From positions 1 through 48,996 of the forward strand of contig NZ_JOFS01000048.1 in assembly GCF_000719285.1 (NCBI RefSeq): DNA of 48,996 bases. Direction: 5' to 3'. This document shows, one piece after another, positions 32,853 to 41,160 of this stretch. The DNA comes from Streptomyces bicolor (lineage in GTDB: Bacteria; Actinomycetota; Actinomycetes; Streptomycetales; Streptomycetaceae). How positions within the stretch are numbered: position 1 is the stretch's first letter; each line of letters starts with the position of its first letter. Under the pieces are notes generated by a model. It was not told the origin of the DNA, ran no database searches, and saw nothing but the letters and a program-made list of their open reading frames with translations. The position numbers and the translations under genes are program-made.

Positions 32853-33503
32853 TCAGAGCGACAGCATTTCCAGCTCGGAGGAGAGGTTGTAGCGGGCCGT
32901 GGCCTCCCACTTCTCCTTGCCGTACGGCGTGCTGTACAGGCTTGGCAGAGCGAGGAGTTGGCGCAGGATCGCGGCGCGGCCCTCGCGGAAGGCGTCGTTC
33001 GGTACGAAGTGGTACTCCTCGCGGACGGCGGCCGTGTAGGCGGCGTACGCGGAGGGCGGCGCGGCGAGGATCGCGAGGTCGGCGTCGCACAGGACCTGGC
33101 CGTCGCGGTCGTCCGGAGCCGGGTCGTGGGTGGCGGTGAGGCGGACGAGGCGGGCCACCTCGGCGGTCCGCTCCGCGGGGACACCGGCCTCGGGGAGCGC
33201 GCGCTCGGCGAGCCGGGCGGAGCGCTCCTCGTTCTCTGAGCGGTCGGGGAGGTACACCGCGTCGTGGAACCAGGCGGCGAGACGTACGACGTCCGGGTCG
33301 TCGGCGTGTTCGGCCAGCTCGTCGATGTGGTCCAGGACCGCGGTGAGGTGGGTGAGCGTGTGGTAGCGGCGCTGGGGTTCCTGCCAGCGGGTGAGCAGGT
33401 TGTCGGCGTACGGGGCCGGGTCGGGGTTGGTGGTGGGGCGGACCGCGTCGATGGCTCGGGTGAAGCGGGTGCGGAGGGCGTCGAGGGCGTGGGGATCGGC
33501 CAT
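32853..33503 (-). CDS. HD domain protein, putative metal-dependent phosphohydrolase
   Basis: The product has 216 residues from the ATG at 33503 (MADPHALDALRTRFTRA). The HD motif is AAWFHDAVYLP, preceded by RRYHTLTHLTAVLDHIDEL, and a later ATHDPAPDD and LCDADLAILAA supply further metal ligands. This pattern is common in small HD hydrolases acting on nucleotides. The true substrate is unknown. CACAAT 6 nt before the ATG hints at leaderless translation. A palindrome GCGTCA-TTG-TGACGC (33505-33519) covers the region next to the start. Confidence 0.82.
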   Translation of the reverse strand: MADPHALDALRTRFTRAIDAVRPTTNPDPAPYADNLLTRWQEPQRRYHTLTHLTAVLDHIDELAEHADDPDVVRLAAWFHDAVYLPDRSENEERSARLAERALPEAGVPAERTAEVARLVRLTATHDPAPDDRDGQVLCDADLAILAAPPSAYAAYTAAVREEYHFVPNDAFREGRAAILRQLLALPSLYSTPYGKEKWEATARYNLSSELEMLSL

Positions 33504-33504
33504 G

Positions 33505-33519
33505 GCGTCATTGTGACGC
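33505..33519. promoter_or_regulatory. Palindrome adjacent to the HD-gene start
   Basis: GCGTCA-TTG-TGACGC is a perfect 15-bp dyad overlapping the possible -10 CACAAT. It could be an autoregulatory or repressor site. Confidence 0.3.
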
Positions 33520-33554
33520 GCGCGGTGGCGTCCTCCCGGGCGGGTGCGCGGGCC

Positions 33555-33596
33555 CCTAGGTCCTGTCGTCAAATTCCCGTCGTCCGCCCGAAGGGC
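33555..33596. repeat. 42-bp dispersed repeat, copy B (inverted relative to copy A)
   Basis: It begins with CCTAGGTCCTGTCGTCAAAT and ends AAGGGC. It is identical to the reverse complement of 59-100. It lies in the 269-bp gap between the divergent HD and MDMPI-like genes; I see no other feature in that gap besides the palindrome at 33505. Confidence 0.75.
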
Positions 33597-33772
33597 CGGG
33601 CGGGCGGCCTCGCGCGGGGGCACCCCCATCGCGTCGCCCGCCGCGGAAGCGGCTGATCGACACGGCTCCTCCGCCTTGCAGCCGGCCGCACCAGACCCCG
33701 CTCACCTGCGCTGATGAGGTGCCGTTCCGTGCAGCCGGCCTGATCCGCCGGACAGGCCCTAGCGTGGACGCC

Positions 33773-34447
33773 ATGACTTCTGCTGACGTGCACGAGGTAC
33801 GGGATCCCGAGCTGCCGGGGCGGTTGCTGGTCGTCGAGCGGGACGCGCTGGTTCCGTTGTTGCGGGCGCGGGCGGACGCCGACTTCGCGTTGCCGACCGC
33901 CGCGTGTCCGGGGTGGTCGGTGCGGGATGTGCTGGCGCACTGTTCGGCCGCGTTGATGCGGGTGGTGGAGAACCGGTTCGAGAAGGGCGTGTTCTCGCCC
34001 GAGTCCAACGACCGGGACATCGCCGAGCGCGCCGGCTGGAGCAACGCGCGGGTCGTCGACGAGCTGGAGCGCGGGATGACCGAGGCCGGTCCGGTGATCG
34101 CCAAGGCGGGCGGGGCGCTGGACGGCATCGCCCTCGGGGAGTGGGTGCACGCCGGGGACGTACGGGAGGTGCTCGGTGAGCCGGGGGCGTACGCGGGTGC
34201 CGGGCTGCCGGACGCGCTCCGGCTGCTCGCGTGGCTGACCCGGGAGCGCCGGCATGTGCCTCTGCATGCCGACCTGGACGACGTCGACGAGCCCCTGCGC
34301 CTTGGTGAGGCGGCCGCCCCACGGCCGCCGGCGCGGTACATCGGGTCCGCCGCCACGCTCGTACGGCTGTATGCGGGGCGGCCGGTGGAGGGGGCGTCGT
34401 ACGAGCTCGCGGGGGCGGAGGCGGGGGAGCTGAACATCTTCGGGTGA
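33773..34447 (+). CDS. Maleylpyruvate isomerase-like (MDMPI) metal-binding protein
   Basis: The product has 224 residues from the ATG at 33773. The MDMPI-type N-terminal bundle is seen: RDALVPLLRARADADFALPTA, CPGWSVRDVLAHCSAALMRVV (metal His) and ALGEWVHAGDVREVLGEPGAY with a second His. The C-terminal third is a small MDMPI_C-like domain (ARYIGSAATLVRLYAGRPV). Mycothiol-dependent chemistry is expected for the family, but the substrate is unknown. TAGCGT lies 7 nt before the ATG (leaderless pattern). Confidence 0.8.
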   Translation: MTSADVHEVRDPELPGRLLVVERDALVPLLRARADADFALPTAACPGWSVRDVLAHCSAALMRVVENRFEKGVFSPESNDRDIAERAGWSNARVVDELERGMTEAGPVIAKAGGALDGIALGEWVHAGDVREVLGEPGAYAGAGLPDALRLLAWLTRERRHVPLHADLDDVDEPLRLGEAAAPRPPARYIGSAATLVRLYAGRPVEGASYELAGAEAGELNIFG

Positions 34448-34523
34448 CCGTTCCGGCGACCGTCGGGAGTCGGCCAAGTGGGCGGCCCTCCTCCGCTGCG
34501 GCTGCTCCACCCCGTACCCTTGG

Positions 34524-34539
34524 ATTGGACTAGACCTGT
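34524..34539. promoter_or_regulatory. dre-like (DasR) site upstream of cutC
   Basis: ATTGGACTAGACCTGT shows the GntR-type core TGGaCTAGACC and agrees with the dre consensus at 12 of 16 positions. It ends 32 bp before the cutC ATG. DasR control of cutC is therefore possible. Confidence 0.45.
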
Positions 34540-34571
34540 AGCCGCCGTCGAATGCCGAGGAATGGGGTCCC

Positions 34572-35270
34572 ATGAGCAAGCGTGCAGTCCTGGAGGTGAT
34601 CGCCCTCGGGGTCGAGGACGCGGTCGCCGCCCAGGCCGGGGGTGCGGATCGGCTGGAACTGGTCACCGACATGGCGGCCGACGGGCTGACCCCGGCGGTC
34701 GAGACCGTCGCCGGGATCCGCGCCGCCGTCGGCATCGATCTGCGCGTGATGCTGCGGCTCGCGGACGGCTTCGCGGTGGGGGACGTCGAGCGGGTGGTGC
34801 GGATGGCTCGTGCGATGCGGAGCGCCGGGGCCGAGGAGTTCGTGCTCGGGTTTCTCGATGTCGATGGCGGGGTGGATCTGGAGGCCGTCGAGCGGGTGGT
34901 GGGTGAGCTGGACGGGTGCCGGTGGACCTTCCATCGGGCCATCGACCGGGCCGCGGACCGGGACGCGCTGCGCAAGCAGCTGGATGGAATGCCGGGGCTG
35001 GACACGTATCTCACGGCCGGGTCGGCGGTGGGGGTGGATGACGGGCTTCCCACGTTGCTCGCCGAGGCGGCGCGGAGTGGGGAGCCCGGGTATGAGCAGC
35101 GGATTCTGGTGGGGGGCGGACTGCGGCTCGATCATGTGCCGACGCTGCTCGTCGCCGGGATCGACGCGTTCCACATCGGCGGGGCGGCGCGGCCCGAGGG
35201 CTGGGACGGTCCGGTTTCGGTGGAGGCCGTGGCCGAGTGGCGGGAGGCGTTGGACGAGGGGCTGCGGTAG
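34572..35270 (+). CDS. cutC: CutC family protein
   Basis: The product has 232 residues. It is a TIM-barrel with LEVIALGVEDAVAAQAGGADRLELV, DLRVMLR, WTFHRAIDRAADR and ILVGGGLRLDHVPTLLVAGIDAFHIGGAAR. CutC was named for copper homeostasis in E. coli, but the biochemical role is unsettled. GAGG precedes the ATG. The dre-like element just upstream hints at a link to amino-sugar signalling, not copper. This is inference. Confidence 0.9.
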   Translation: MSKRAVLEVIALGVEDAVAAQAGGADRLELVTDMAADGLTPAVETVAGIRAAVGIDLRVMLRLADGFAVGDVERVVRMARAMRSAGAEEFVLGFLDVDGGVDLEAVERVVGELDGCRWTFHRAIDRAADRDALRKQLDGMPGLDTYLTAGSAVGVDDGLPTLLAEAARSGEPGYEQRILVGGGLRLDHVPTLLVAGIDAFHIGGAARPEGWDGPVSVEAVAEWREALDEGLR

Positions 35271-35323
35271 GGGGCGTGGACCCGGCCGTACGTCCGCTCC
35301 CGGCCTGGACGGGCGTGGCATGA

Positions 35324-35350
35324 ACTTGTCACTATTTGCGTATGACAAGT
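35324..35350 (+). promoter_or_regulatory. Inverted repeat across the start of the EspC-like gene
   Basis: ACTTGTCA (35324-35331) and TGACAAGT (35343-35350) are perfect 8-bp arms 11 bp apart. The right arm overlaps the ATG (35342-35344) and CACTAT (35330-35335) is a -10 box 6 nt before it. A repressor dimer here would cover the -10 and the transcription start. Confidence 0.5.
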
Positions 35351-35674
35351 GGCTTCTCGGCTGAAACCCCGTCGATCGACGGCAGTGCGCATCTGTTGCT
35401 CGAGATGGCGTCCCTGCTCCACGCGGGCCGCCTCGACGGAGACGCCGGCACGATGGCGCGCTCACCCCGCTCGCATCCCGAAGTCGGCCGGAAGGTCGAG
35501 GAGTTCGCGCGCTTCGCGGACGACCAGTATCAGGACCTGGTGACCCTGCTGACCGCGCTGTCCACGAAACTGCGCGCCACGGGTTCGGCGTATGTACAGG
35601 TGAACGGAACGGTCCAGGCCGATCTGGACCGCATTCTCGCCGACGGCCGATACGTGGCCCCGAAGGACCGGTGA
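35342..35674 (+). CDS. Small helical protein, EspC/WXG100-like type VII secretion partner
   Basis: The product has 110 residues from the ATG; no ribosome-binding site is present and the leader looks absent. It is helical with VGRKVEEFARFADDQYQDLVTLLTALSTKLRATGSAYVQVNGTVQADLDRIL. This resembles EspC/DUF2580-type proteins that pair with type VII secretion substrates. Its stop overlaps the GTG of the next gene (GTGA), so the two are translationally coupled. A chaperone or co-secretion role is inferred. Confidence 0.6.
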   Translation: MTSGFSAETPSIDGSAHLLLEMASLLHAGRLDGDAGTMARSPRSHPEVGRKVEEFARFADDQYQDLVTLLTALSTKLRATGSAYVQVNGTVQADLDRILADGRYVAPKDR

Positions 35675-37065
35675 CCGAGACCGCCATGACGACGTACCAC
35701 GCCGATGTGGAGTTCCTGGAGGACTGCAACCCCGCGCTGATCGAGCGCAACGCCCAGGAGTTCACCCGCATGCGCGACTTGCTGGACTCCGTCGAGGACC
35801 CGGTGAAACGGGCGAAGGACGGCACCCGGTGGGAGAGCGTGCACCGGGAGTCCTACGACGAGCGGTTGGTGCAGGTCGCCTCGCTGGTCCGAGGGCTGTC
35901 CGACGGATTCGGGAAGGCGCGAGGCGCGCTGCTCGGATACGCGGACGCGGTGGCGGACGCCAAACAGCACCTGGAGACCGGCATCCAGCACGAGACACGC
36001 CTGGACCAGCTGGTCGCCTCGGTGGCGACGGCCGTCACGCGTACCGCGCAGGCCGCCGAGCCGATGCGGCGGTGGGAGGACATCCGTGAGACCACGGGGT
36101 TCCTCGACTGGATCGCCGAGATCGGGGTGGACGCGGACGCCATCCGGAAGGACGCCGAGCGCGAGTACGGCGCGGCGGAGGCGGCCTTCGCCCGCGCCCG
36201 GAGCATCGAGGAGAACGCACGCCGGGACTGCCTGGGCCGGCTGCGGACGGCGTACGCCGACCTGCCGGACTTCCGGGGCGGTGACTTCAAGGACGGTCAG
36301 GACGTCATCGGCTGGATCGCCCCGATGATCGAGGAGGCGGCACAGGCCGCCCGCATCGACGGCGACACCCGGCTGCCGGGCGGCGACCTGCGCAAGAACC
36401 CGTTCCCCGGCGCCGGCGACGCGCGCGTCTCTCCCGCACTCCAGGACATCCGCAACCAGCTCAAGAGCCTGCCGGAGGGCGACAGCCTCTGGCTGCTGGA
36501 CGAGTTCGGCGGCCGCGAACGGTGGATCGGCAACAACAAGGAGCTGATCAACGCGGCGGCACAGCAGACCGGCCTGCCCCCGGACATGGTCGCCGGGATC
36601 GCGTGGAAGGAGATCGGCGGCAAGCCGTATGTCCTGGACAGCCTCACGGAGACCGCCCGGGAGGCGGCCGAGGGATGGGCGAGCCCCGTCATTCCCGACA
36701 ACCTGCCGGGACCGCTGGCGGGCGACCGGGACAACACCTCGTACGGGCCCATGGCAGTACAGATCCGGCGCGCGGCGGAAGTGCTGGGCTACGATCCGGA
36801 CCGGCTGAACGAGGACCAGCGCGACGAGATCCGCGGGGCGCTGAAGGACCCGGCGCAGAACCTGTTCATCGCCTCGAAGTACCTGGCGAACCTGAAGGCG
36901 GAGAGCGAGTTCGCCGATGTACCGGCCGATCGGATGACGGCGGCCCAGTACCGCGAGCTGGCCGCACGCTACAACGGCGGCCCGTACTACCAGAGCGAGC
37001 AGGCACAGGCGTACGCCGACGACTTCGAGAGGCACCGCGGCGAAGCGGGGCGGGCACTGCGGTGA
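35671..37065 (+). CDS. T7SS-signal plus lysozyme-like (SLT fold) protein
   Basis: The product has 464 residues. Residues about 10-230 are a long coiled-coil/helical region (VEFLEDCNPALIERNAQEF, RWESVHRESYDERLVQV, ALLGYADAVADAKQHLETGI), like the T7SS signal domain of actinobacterial toxins. Residues about 250-460 form a lysozyme-like domain: GIAWKEIGG with the presumed catalytic Glu, SYGPMAVQIRRAAEVLGY, NLFIASKYLANL and LAARYNGGPYY. The last three match the order of Gly-Met-Gln and AYNxG motifs in transglycosylases. No signal peptide is present, so type VII-like export is inferred. The stop overlaps the GTG of the membrane protein (GTGA). Confidence 0.7.
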   Translation: MTETAMTTYHADVEFLEDCNPALIERNAQEFTRMRDLLDSVEDPVKRAKDGTRWESVHRESYDERLVQVASLVRGLSDGFGKARGALLGYADAVADAKQHLETGIQHETRLDQLVASVATAVTRTAQAAEPMRRWEDIRETTGFLDWIAEIGVDADAIRKDAEREYGAAEAAFARARSIEENARRDCLGRLRTAYADLPDFRGGDFKDGQDVIGWIAPMIEEAAQAARIDGDTRLPGGDLRKNPFPGAGDARVSPALQDIRNQLKSLPEGDSLWLLDEFGGRERWIGNNKELINAAAQQTGLPPDMVAGIAWKEIGGKPYVLDSLTETAREAAEGWASPVIPDNLPGPLAGDRDNTSYGPMAVQIRRAAEVLGYDPDRLNEDQRDEIRGALKDPAQNLFIASKYLANLKAESEFADVPADRMTAAQYRELAARYNGGPYYQSEQAQAYADDFERHRGEAGRALR

Positions 37066-37361
37066 GGAGACGTGCGAGGGCGAGCGCCACCGTCCTGGTG
37101 GCGCTCAACGGCCTGGCGCTGTGCCTGGTGGGCCTGGCCTACTACTTCATGCCGCAGTACCGCCTGGACCGCGACACCCTGGACAGCGCGGGCACCTGCG
37201 CCCTCCTCGGCGCCTGCACCGGAGGGCTCGCCCTGCTGCTCACCTGGCCGACCGTTGCCGCCGGATGGCTCAGGCGGGGGTGGTACCTGGTGCCGCTCGG
37301 CCTGTCGGTGCTCGCCGTGGTCCGCTATCTGTACCTGGATGTGGCGTACGACGCCTGGTAG
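37062..37361 (+). CDS. Small membrane protein coupled to the lysozyme-like gene
   Basis: The product has 99 residues from a GTG overlapping the previous stop. Three hydrophobic helices are predicted: ATVLVALNGLALCLVGLAYY, TCALLGACTGGLALLLTW and WYLVPLGLSVLAVVRYLYL. The short Arg-rich N-terminus suggests a cytoplasmic start. Gene position suggests an immunity or anchoring role for the lysozyme-like protein; no homologous family is recognised. Confidence 0.65.
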   Translation: MRRRARASATVLVALNGLALCLVGLAYYFMPQYRLDRDTLDSAGTCALLGACTGGLALLLTWPTVAAGWLRRGWYLVPLGLSVLAVVRYLYLDVAYDAW

Positions 37362-37382
37362 CGCCCATCGCAAGGCGTCCCG

Positions 37383-39443
37383 TCAGCCTCCCAGTTGAGC
37401 CGGCAGCGGCGCCCCGTGCACGACGATCAACCCCGACACCGCTCGTGTCAGCGCCACGTACAACCGCCGCAGTCCCGTCCGCTCGTCCGGCTCGCCGTCC
37501 ACCACCGCCCGGGGCTCGTCCAGTACGACATAGTCGTACTCCAGGCCTTTCGCGAGCGATGCCGGGACCAGCGTCAGGCGGGTCCGTTCCGTCGTCTCCT
37601 CACCGGGGCCCAAGTAGCCGATGCCCTCCGCCCCGAGCGCCTCCGACAGTGCCGGAATCCGCGCGTCGGCGGCGATCAGGCCCACCGACCCCTCGTTCTC
37701 CAGCAACTCCCGGCAGGCGGCGACGACTTCACCCGTGTCCGCCGCCGAACGCACCTCGAAGAACCCGGGGTTCTCACGGATCGACGCCACCGGCGTCAGG
37801 CCCGGGGCGATGTACGGCAGGAGGCGGGAGGCGTAGGTGATGACGTCGGTCGGGACGCGGAAGCCGGCCGTGAGTTCCTCGATGACGCCGTCCGACTTGC
37901 CGAGGTGGGCCAGCGCCTCGTCCCAGCTCCGGGTCGCCCAGGGCGTCGTGCCCTGCGCCAGGTCGCCGAGGACCGTCGCCGAACCGGTCGTGCAGCGGCG
38001 GCCAACCGCCCGGTACTGCATGGGGGAGAGGTCCTGCGCCTCGTCGATGACGACATGGCCGAGGGACGGGGTGCGGGAGAGGAGGTCGGCAGCTTCATCG
38101 ATCAGCACCGCGTCCGCGGCCGACCACTTGGCGGACTTCACCGACCGCGCCGGCTTCGCCCACAGGATCGTCTTCTGCTCGTCCTCGTCGAGGATCCCGG
38201 CCGCGTGCTCGGCCAGGAAGTCGGCGTCGGCGAGCAGGCGCAGCACCAGTTTCGCCGGGTCGACCGGCGGCCAGATCTCCTTGACGGCCGCCTTCACCGC
38301 GCTGTTGCGGGCCACCGCGTCCTGCACCCGGTCGTCCGGCGCCTCGCCCGACCGCTCCATCTGCACCAGCACTGCGTGCGCGATGCGCTGCGGAAGGGCC
38401 TCGCGGGCGGCGCCGTAGCGGATGTCGCGGGCGAGCAACTCGCGGGCGATCTCCTCGAGTTCGTATGCCGGGACGCGCCAGCGACGTGATCCCCGTACCA
38501 CGACCACCGCCTCCGTCGGCATGGTCACATGCGAGTAGACGGCCCGCCGTAGCACCTCCGCCATTCTCGCGTCTCCCTTGATCACCGCGGCCGCCGCGTC
38601 GTCGGTGCCGCGCACCTCCACATGGGCGACCAGGTCGTCCACCGTGGCCTGGCGGACCGTCAACTCGCCCAGCGCCGGGAGCACCTGCTCGATGTAGTGC
38701 AGGAAGGACTTGTTCGGCCCGATGACGAGCGTGCCGGTGCGGGCGAGCCGCTCGCGGTGGGCGTACAGCAGATACGCCACCCGGTGCAGGCCCACCGCCG
38801 TCTTCCCGGTGCCGGGGCCGCCCTGCACACACACGGTGCCGCCGAGCCCGGACCGTACGATCTCGTCCTGCTCGGGCTGGATGGTCGCCACGATGTCCCG
38901 CATCGGGCCGACGCGCGGGCGCTCGATCTCCTGCTGGAGCAGCTTGCTGGTGCGGGCGGCCTCGGCCGGGTCGGACAGGTGCTCGTCCTCGTACGCCGTC
39001 AGATCGCCGCCCGTGTAACCGAAGCGGCGGCGCAGCGCGATGTCCATCGGGTCCTTCTTGGACGCCCGGTAGAACGGCTGGGACACCGGCGCCCGCCAGT
39101 CGATGACCATCGGGTCGCCCTCGGCGTCGTGCACGTGCCGACGCCCGATGTAGAAGCGCTCGCCCTCCGCGCCTTCCGCCCCCTCGGCCCCGGGAGCGTG
39201 CAGATAGTCGAGCCGGCCGAAGAACAGCGGGGTGTCGCTGAGGTCGGCCAGCGCCTTGATGCGCTCGTCGATCTGGTGGGCGAGGACTTCGGCGTTGACC
39301 CAGTTCGCGGTGACGTCGCTGATGTCGAGGGACTCGACGTCCTCGCGCATGGCACGCAGGGCGGCGCGGGACTCGGCGAGGTGGGAGCGCTCTCGGGAGA
39401 GCGGGTCGAGGGGGTCGAGTGGGTCGTCGACGGGCGTGGACAA
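37383..39443 (-). CDS. HelD-like RNA polymerase-associated ATPase (UvrD/Rep superfamily)
   Basis: The product has 686 residues from a TTG with a perfectly placed GGAGG (7 nt), which decides the start. The N-terminal 60 residues form a coiled coil (RSHLAESRAALRAMREDVESL). Walker A is VQGGPGTGKTAVGLHRVAYLLY, Walker B VVIDEAQDLSPMQY, and C-terminal motifs include LAKGLEYDYVVLDEP and LYVALTRAV. YIGRRHVHDAEGDPMVIDWRAP is typical of HelD, which recycles stalled RNA polymerase; some actinobacterial members (HelR) give rifamycin tolerance. I cannot tell which subtype this is. No clear rifamycin-associated element is seen upstream. Confidence 0.85.
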   Translation of the reverse strand: MSTPVDDPLDPLDPLSRERSHLAESRAALRAMREDVESLDISDVTANWVNAEVLAHQIDERIKALADLSDTPLFFGRLDYLHAPGAEGAEGAEGERFYIGRRHVHDAEGDPMVIDWRAPVSQPFYRASKKDPMDIALRRRFGYTGGDLTAYEDEHLSDPAEAARTSKLLQQEIERPRVGPMRDIVATIQPEQDEIVRSGLGGTVCVQGGPGTGKTAVGLHRVAYLLYAHRERLARTGTLVIGPNKSFLHYIEQVLPALGELTVRQATVDDLVAHVEVRGTDDAAAAVIKGDARMAEVLRRAVYSHVTMPTEAVVVVRGSRRWRVPAYELEEIARELLARDIRYGAAREALPQRIAHAVLVQMERSGEAPDDRVQDAVARNSAVKAAVKEIWPPVDPAKLVLRLLADADFLAEHAAGILDEDEQKTILWAKPARSVKSAKWSAADAVLIDEAADLLSRTPSLGHVVIDEAQDLSPMQYRAVGRRCTTGSATVLGDLAQGTTPWATRSWDEALAHLGKSDGVIEELTAGFRVPTDVITYASRLLPYIAPGLTPVASIRENPGFFEVRSAADTGEVVAACRELLENEGSVGLIAADARIPALSEALGAEGIGYLGPGEETTERTRLTLVPASLAKGLEYDYVVLDEPRAVVDGEPDERTGLRRLYVALTRAVSGLIVVHGAPLPAQLGG

Positions 39444-39727
39444 GGCGGTGCCTCCGGAGGGCCTGCGAGAGAGACGGGTGGCGCTGCGATGTGCCGACCG
39501 GTTTCCGTCCGGGCGGCGGCGCTCCGTGAACGGAGGCGGGCAAGAGCGGAGATTTTAGGTGAGTGCCCTCCTCGGATGCCAACGGATTTTCCACCCCTTG
39601 TGCGACCCCTAGGGGACGCGGCCCTCCCCCTGGGGGTAGGGGGTACGTCCGGAGGCGTACGGGGGAATCCGGGGCTTGGCACCGCAGACCGATGCGTACT
39701 TCGTGCCTGCGAATCCATCATGGAGAC
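39444..39727. promoter_or_regulatory. helD upstream region with G/C-run palindromes
   Basis: This 284-bp gap holds CCCCTAGGGG (39604-39613), followed by CCCCCTGGGGGTAGGGGG. These self-complementary runs may be regulatory or a structured leader for helD or for the small gene at 39728. No additional gene is supported. Confidence 0.3.
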
Positions 39728-39910
39728 ATGAGCGCAGCAACCATCCACCCAGCCCCCATGGGCCCCCGAGGAGCGACAGCGCTCCAGGGGAGCAAGCATC
39801 GCCATCGCCTCGGCGAAGCCCTGCGTGCCGTCAGGGTGTTCGCAGGTGCGGCCTTCGACGTGATCATCCTCGGTGAGTACGGCGAGGAAGCGGGCGTCCG
39901 CCACAAGTAA
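39728..39910 (+). CDS. Small conserved Streptomyces protein
   Basis: The product has 60 residues from the ATG at 39728. The C-terminal half ALRAVRVFAGAAFDVIILGEYGEEAGVRH is a conserved hydrophobic segment flanked by a basic stretch (KHRHRLGEAL). Proteins of this size and pattern occur next to many Streptomyces genes; the function is unknown. TGGAGAC is a modest ribosome-binding site. Confidence 0.6.
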   Translation: MSAATIHPAPMGPRGATALQGSKHRHRLGEALRAVRVFAGAAFDVIILGEYGEEAGVRHK

Positions 39911-39915
39911 CCGTC

Positions 39916-39921
39916 TAGGGT
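39916..39921 (+). promoter_or_regulatory. -10 box of a leaderless GT87 transcript
   Basis: TAGGGT stands 6 nt before the GTG at 39928. No ribosome-binding site is present. Confidence 0.4.
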
Positions 39922-39927
39922 CACCGG

Positions 39928-41160
39928 GTGACCCGCCGATCACATTCCGCAACCAATCCCGCCGATCTCGCCCTTCTCGCCGTTTCCGCCCTCTCCGTCA
40001 CGTGTTTCACGGCCCTCTGCCTCCACCAGCACCTCCCGATGGCCGACGCGCTGGTCTACCGGGCCGAAGGACGGGCGGTCCTGCGCGGCGGCGCCGACCT
40101 CTACGGCTTCACGGTCACCGAGTGGCACCTCCCCGCCACCTATCCGCCCTTCGCGGCACTCCTCTTCGTGCCGACGGCGCTGGTCCCCGTCGCCGCCCTC
40201 AAGGCGGTCTTCCTGGCGGGCAACGCGCTCCTGCTCGCCGCCCTCGTCCACCTCTGCGCGCGCCTGGCCGACCTGACCCTCCGCCTCCCGGTCTTCTGCG
40301 CCACCACGGCCCTGGCCCTGTGGCTGGAACCGGTCTTCCAGACCGTCCTGTTCGGCCAGATCAACCTCGCCCTGGCCTGCCTGGTCCTGTGGGACCTGAC
40401 CCGGCCGCCGGGCGCGCGCGGCAAGGGCACGGCCGTCGGTGTCGCCGCCGGGATCAAGCTCACCCCGGTGATCTTCATCGGGTACCTGCTGCTGCGCGGG
40501 CGCCCACGGGAGGCGGGCGCGGCGACCGCGGCCTTCGTGGGGACGGTCGCGCTCGGCGCCCTCGCCCTGCCCTCGGCGAGCCTCGACTTCTGGACCCGCC
40601 GCCTCTACGAGACGGACCGCGTGGGCAAGGTCTGGATCATCGACAACCAGTCCCTGCGGGGGCTGATCGCCCGGGCCCTGGGCGATCCGGCGCCGGGCGT
40701 CCTGGCCTGGGCCCTGCCCTGCGCGGCGATCGCGCTCACGGGCCTCTGGCTGACCGCACGGGTCACCGACGAGCGCCACGCCATTGTGCTCACGGCGTTC
40801 ACCGCGCTGCTGATCTCGCCGATCAGCTGGTCGCATCACTGGGTGTGGTGCGTCCCGCTGATCGCCGTACTCCTGGCGGACGGCCGTACGCGACTGGCTT
40901 GCGCGGTCGTCGCGCTCTTCACGGCCCGCACGATGTGGCTGCTCCCGCACGAGGGCGACCTGGACCTCCGACTGCCCTGGTGGCAGCAGCCGTTGGCGTC
41001 GCCCTACCCGGTCCTGGCCCTCGCCCTCCTGGCCGCCTACTCCCCCGCGAGGATCTCGTCGGCGTCCACGATCCGGTACGCGTATCCCTGCTCAGCCAGG
41101 AAGCGCTGGCGGTGGGCGGCGAAGTCCTGGTCGATCGTGTCGCGGGCGACGACCGAGTAG
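39928..41160 (+). CDS. GT87 family polyprenyl-phosphate-dependent mannosyltransferase-like membrane protein
   Basis: The product has 410 residues with about ten hydrophobic helices. The family-typical first loop is MADALVYRAEGRAVLRGGADLY and then WHLPATYPPFAALLF; later FGQINLALACLVLWD and GVAAGIKLTPVIFIGYLLLRG, ISPISWSHHWVW. GT87 enzymes add mannose from a lipid carrier outside the membrane. The last 37 residues (ARISSASTIRYAYP ...) are read from the antisense strand of the XPB helicase 3' end, with a 124-bp overlap. This tail is probably not a folded part of the enzyme. The natural end may have been lost by deletion. Confidence 0.82.
   Translation: MTRRSHSATNPADLALLAVSALSVTCFTALCLHQHLPMADALVYRAEGRAVLRGGADLYGFTVTEWHLPATYPPFAALLFVPTALVPVAALKAVFLAGNALLLAALVHLCARLADLTLRLPVFCATTALALWLEPVFQTVLFGQINLALACLVLWDLTRPPGARGKGTAVGVAAGIKLTPVIFIGYLLLRGRPREAGAATAAFVGTVALGALALPSASLDFWTRRLYETDRVGKVWIIDNQSLRGLIARALGDPAPGVLAWALPCAAIALTGLWLTARVTDERHAIVLTAFTALLISPISWSHHWVWCVPLIAVLLADGRTRLACAVVALFTARTMWLLPHEGDLDLRLPWWQQPLASPYPVLALALLAAYSPARISSASTIRYAYPCSARKRWRWAAKSWSIVSRATTE

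Noticed and set aside
39640..39700. Possible rifamycin-associated element upstream of the HelD-like gene
   Set aside because: GGGGCTTGGCACCGCAGACC only partly resembles the inverted repeat I recall, and the right arm is broken.
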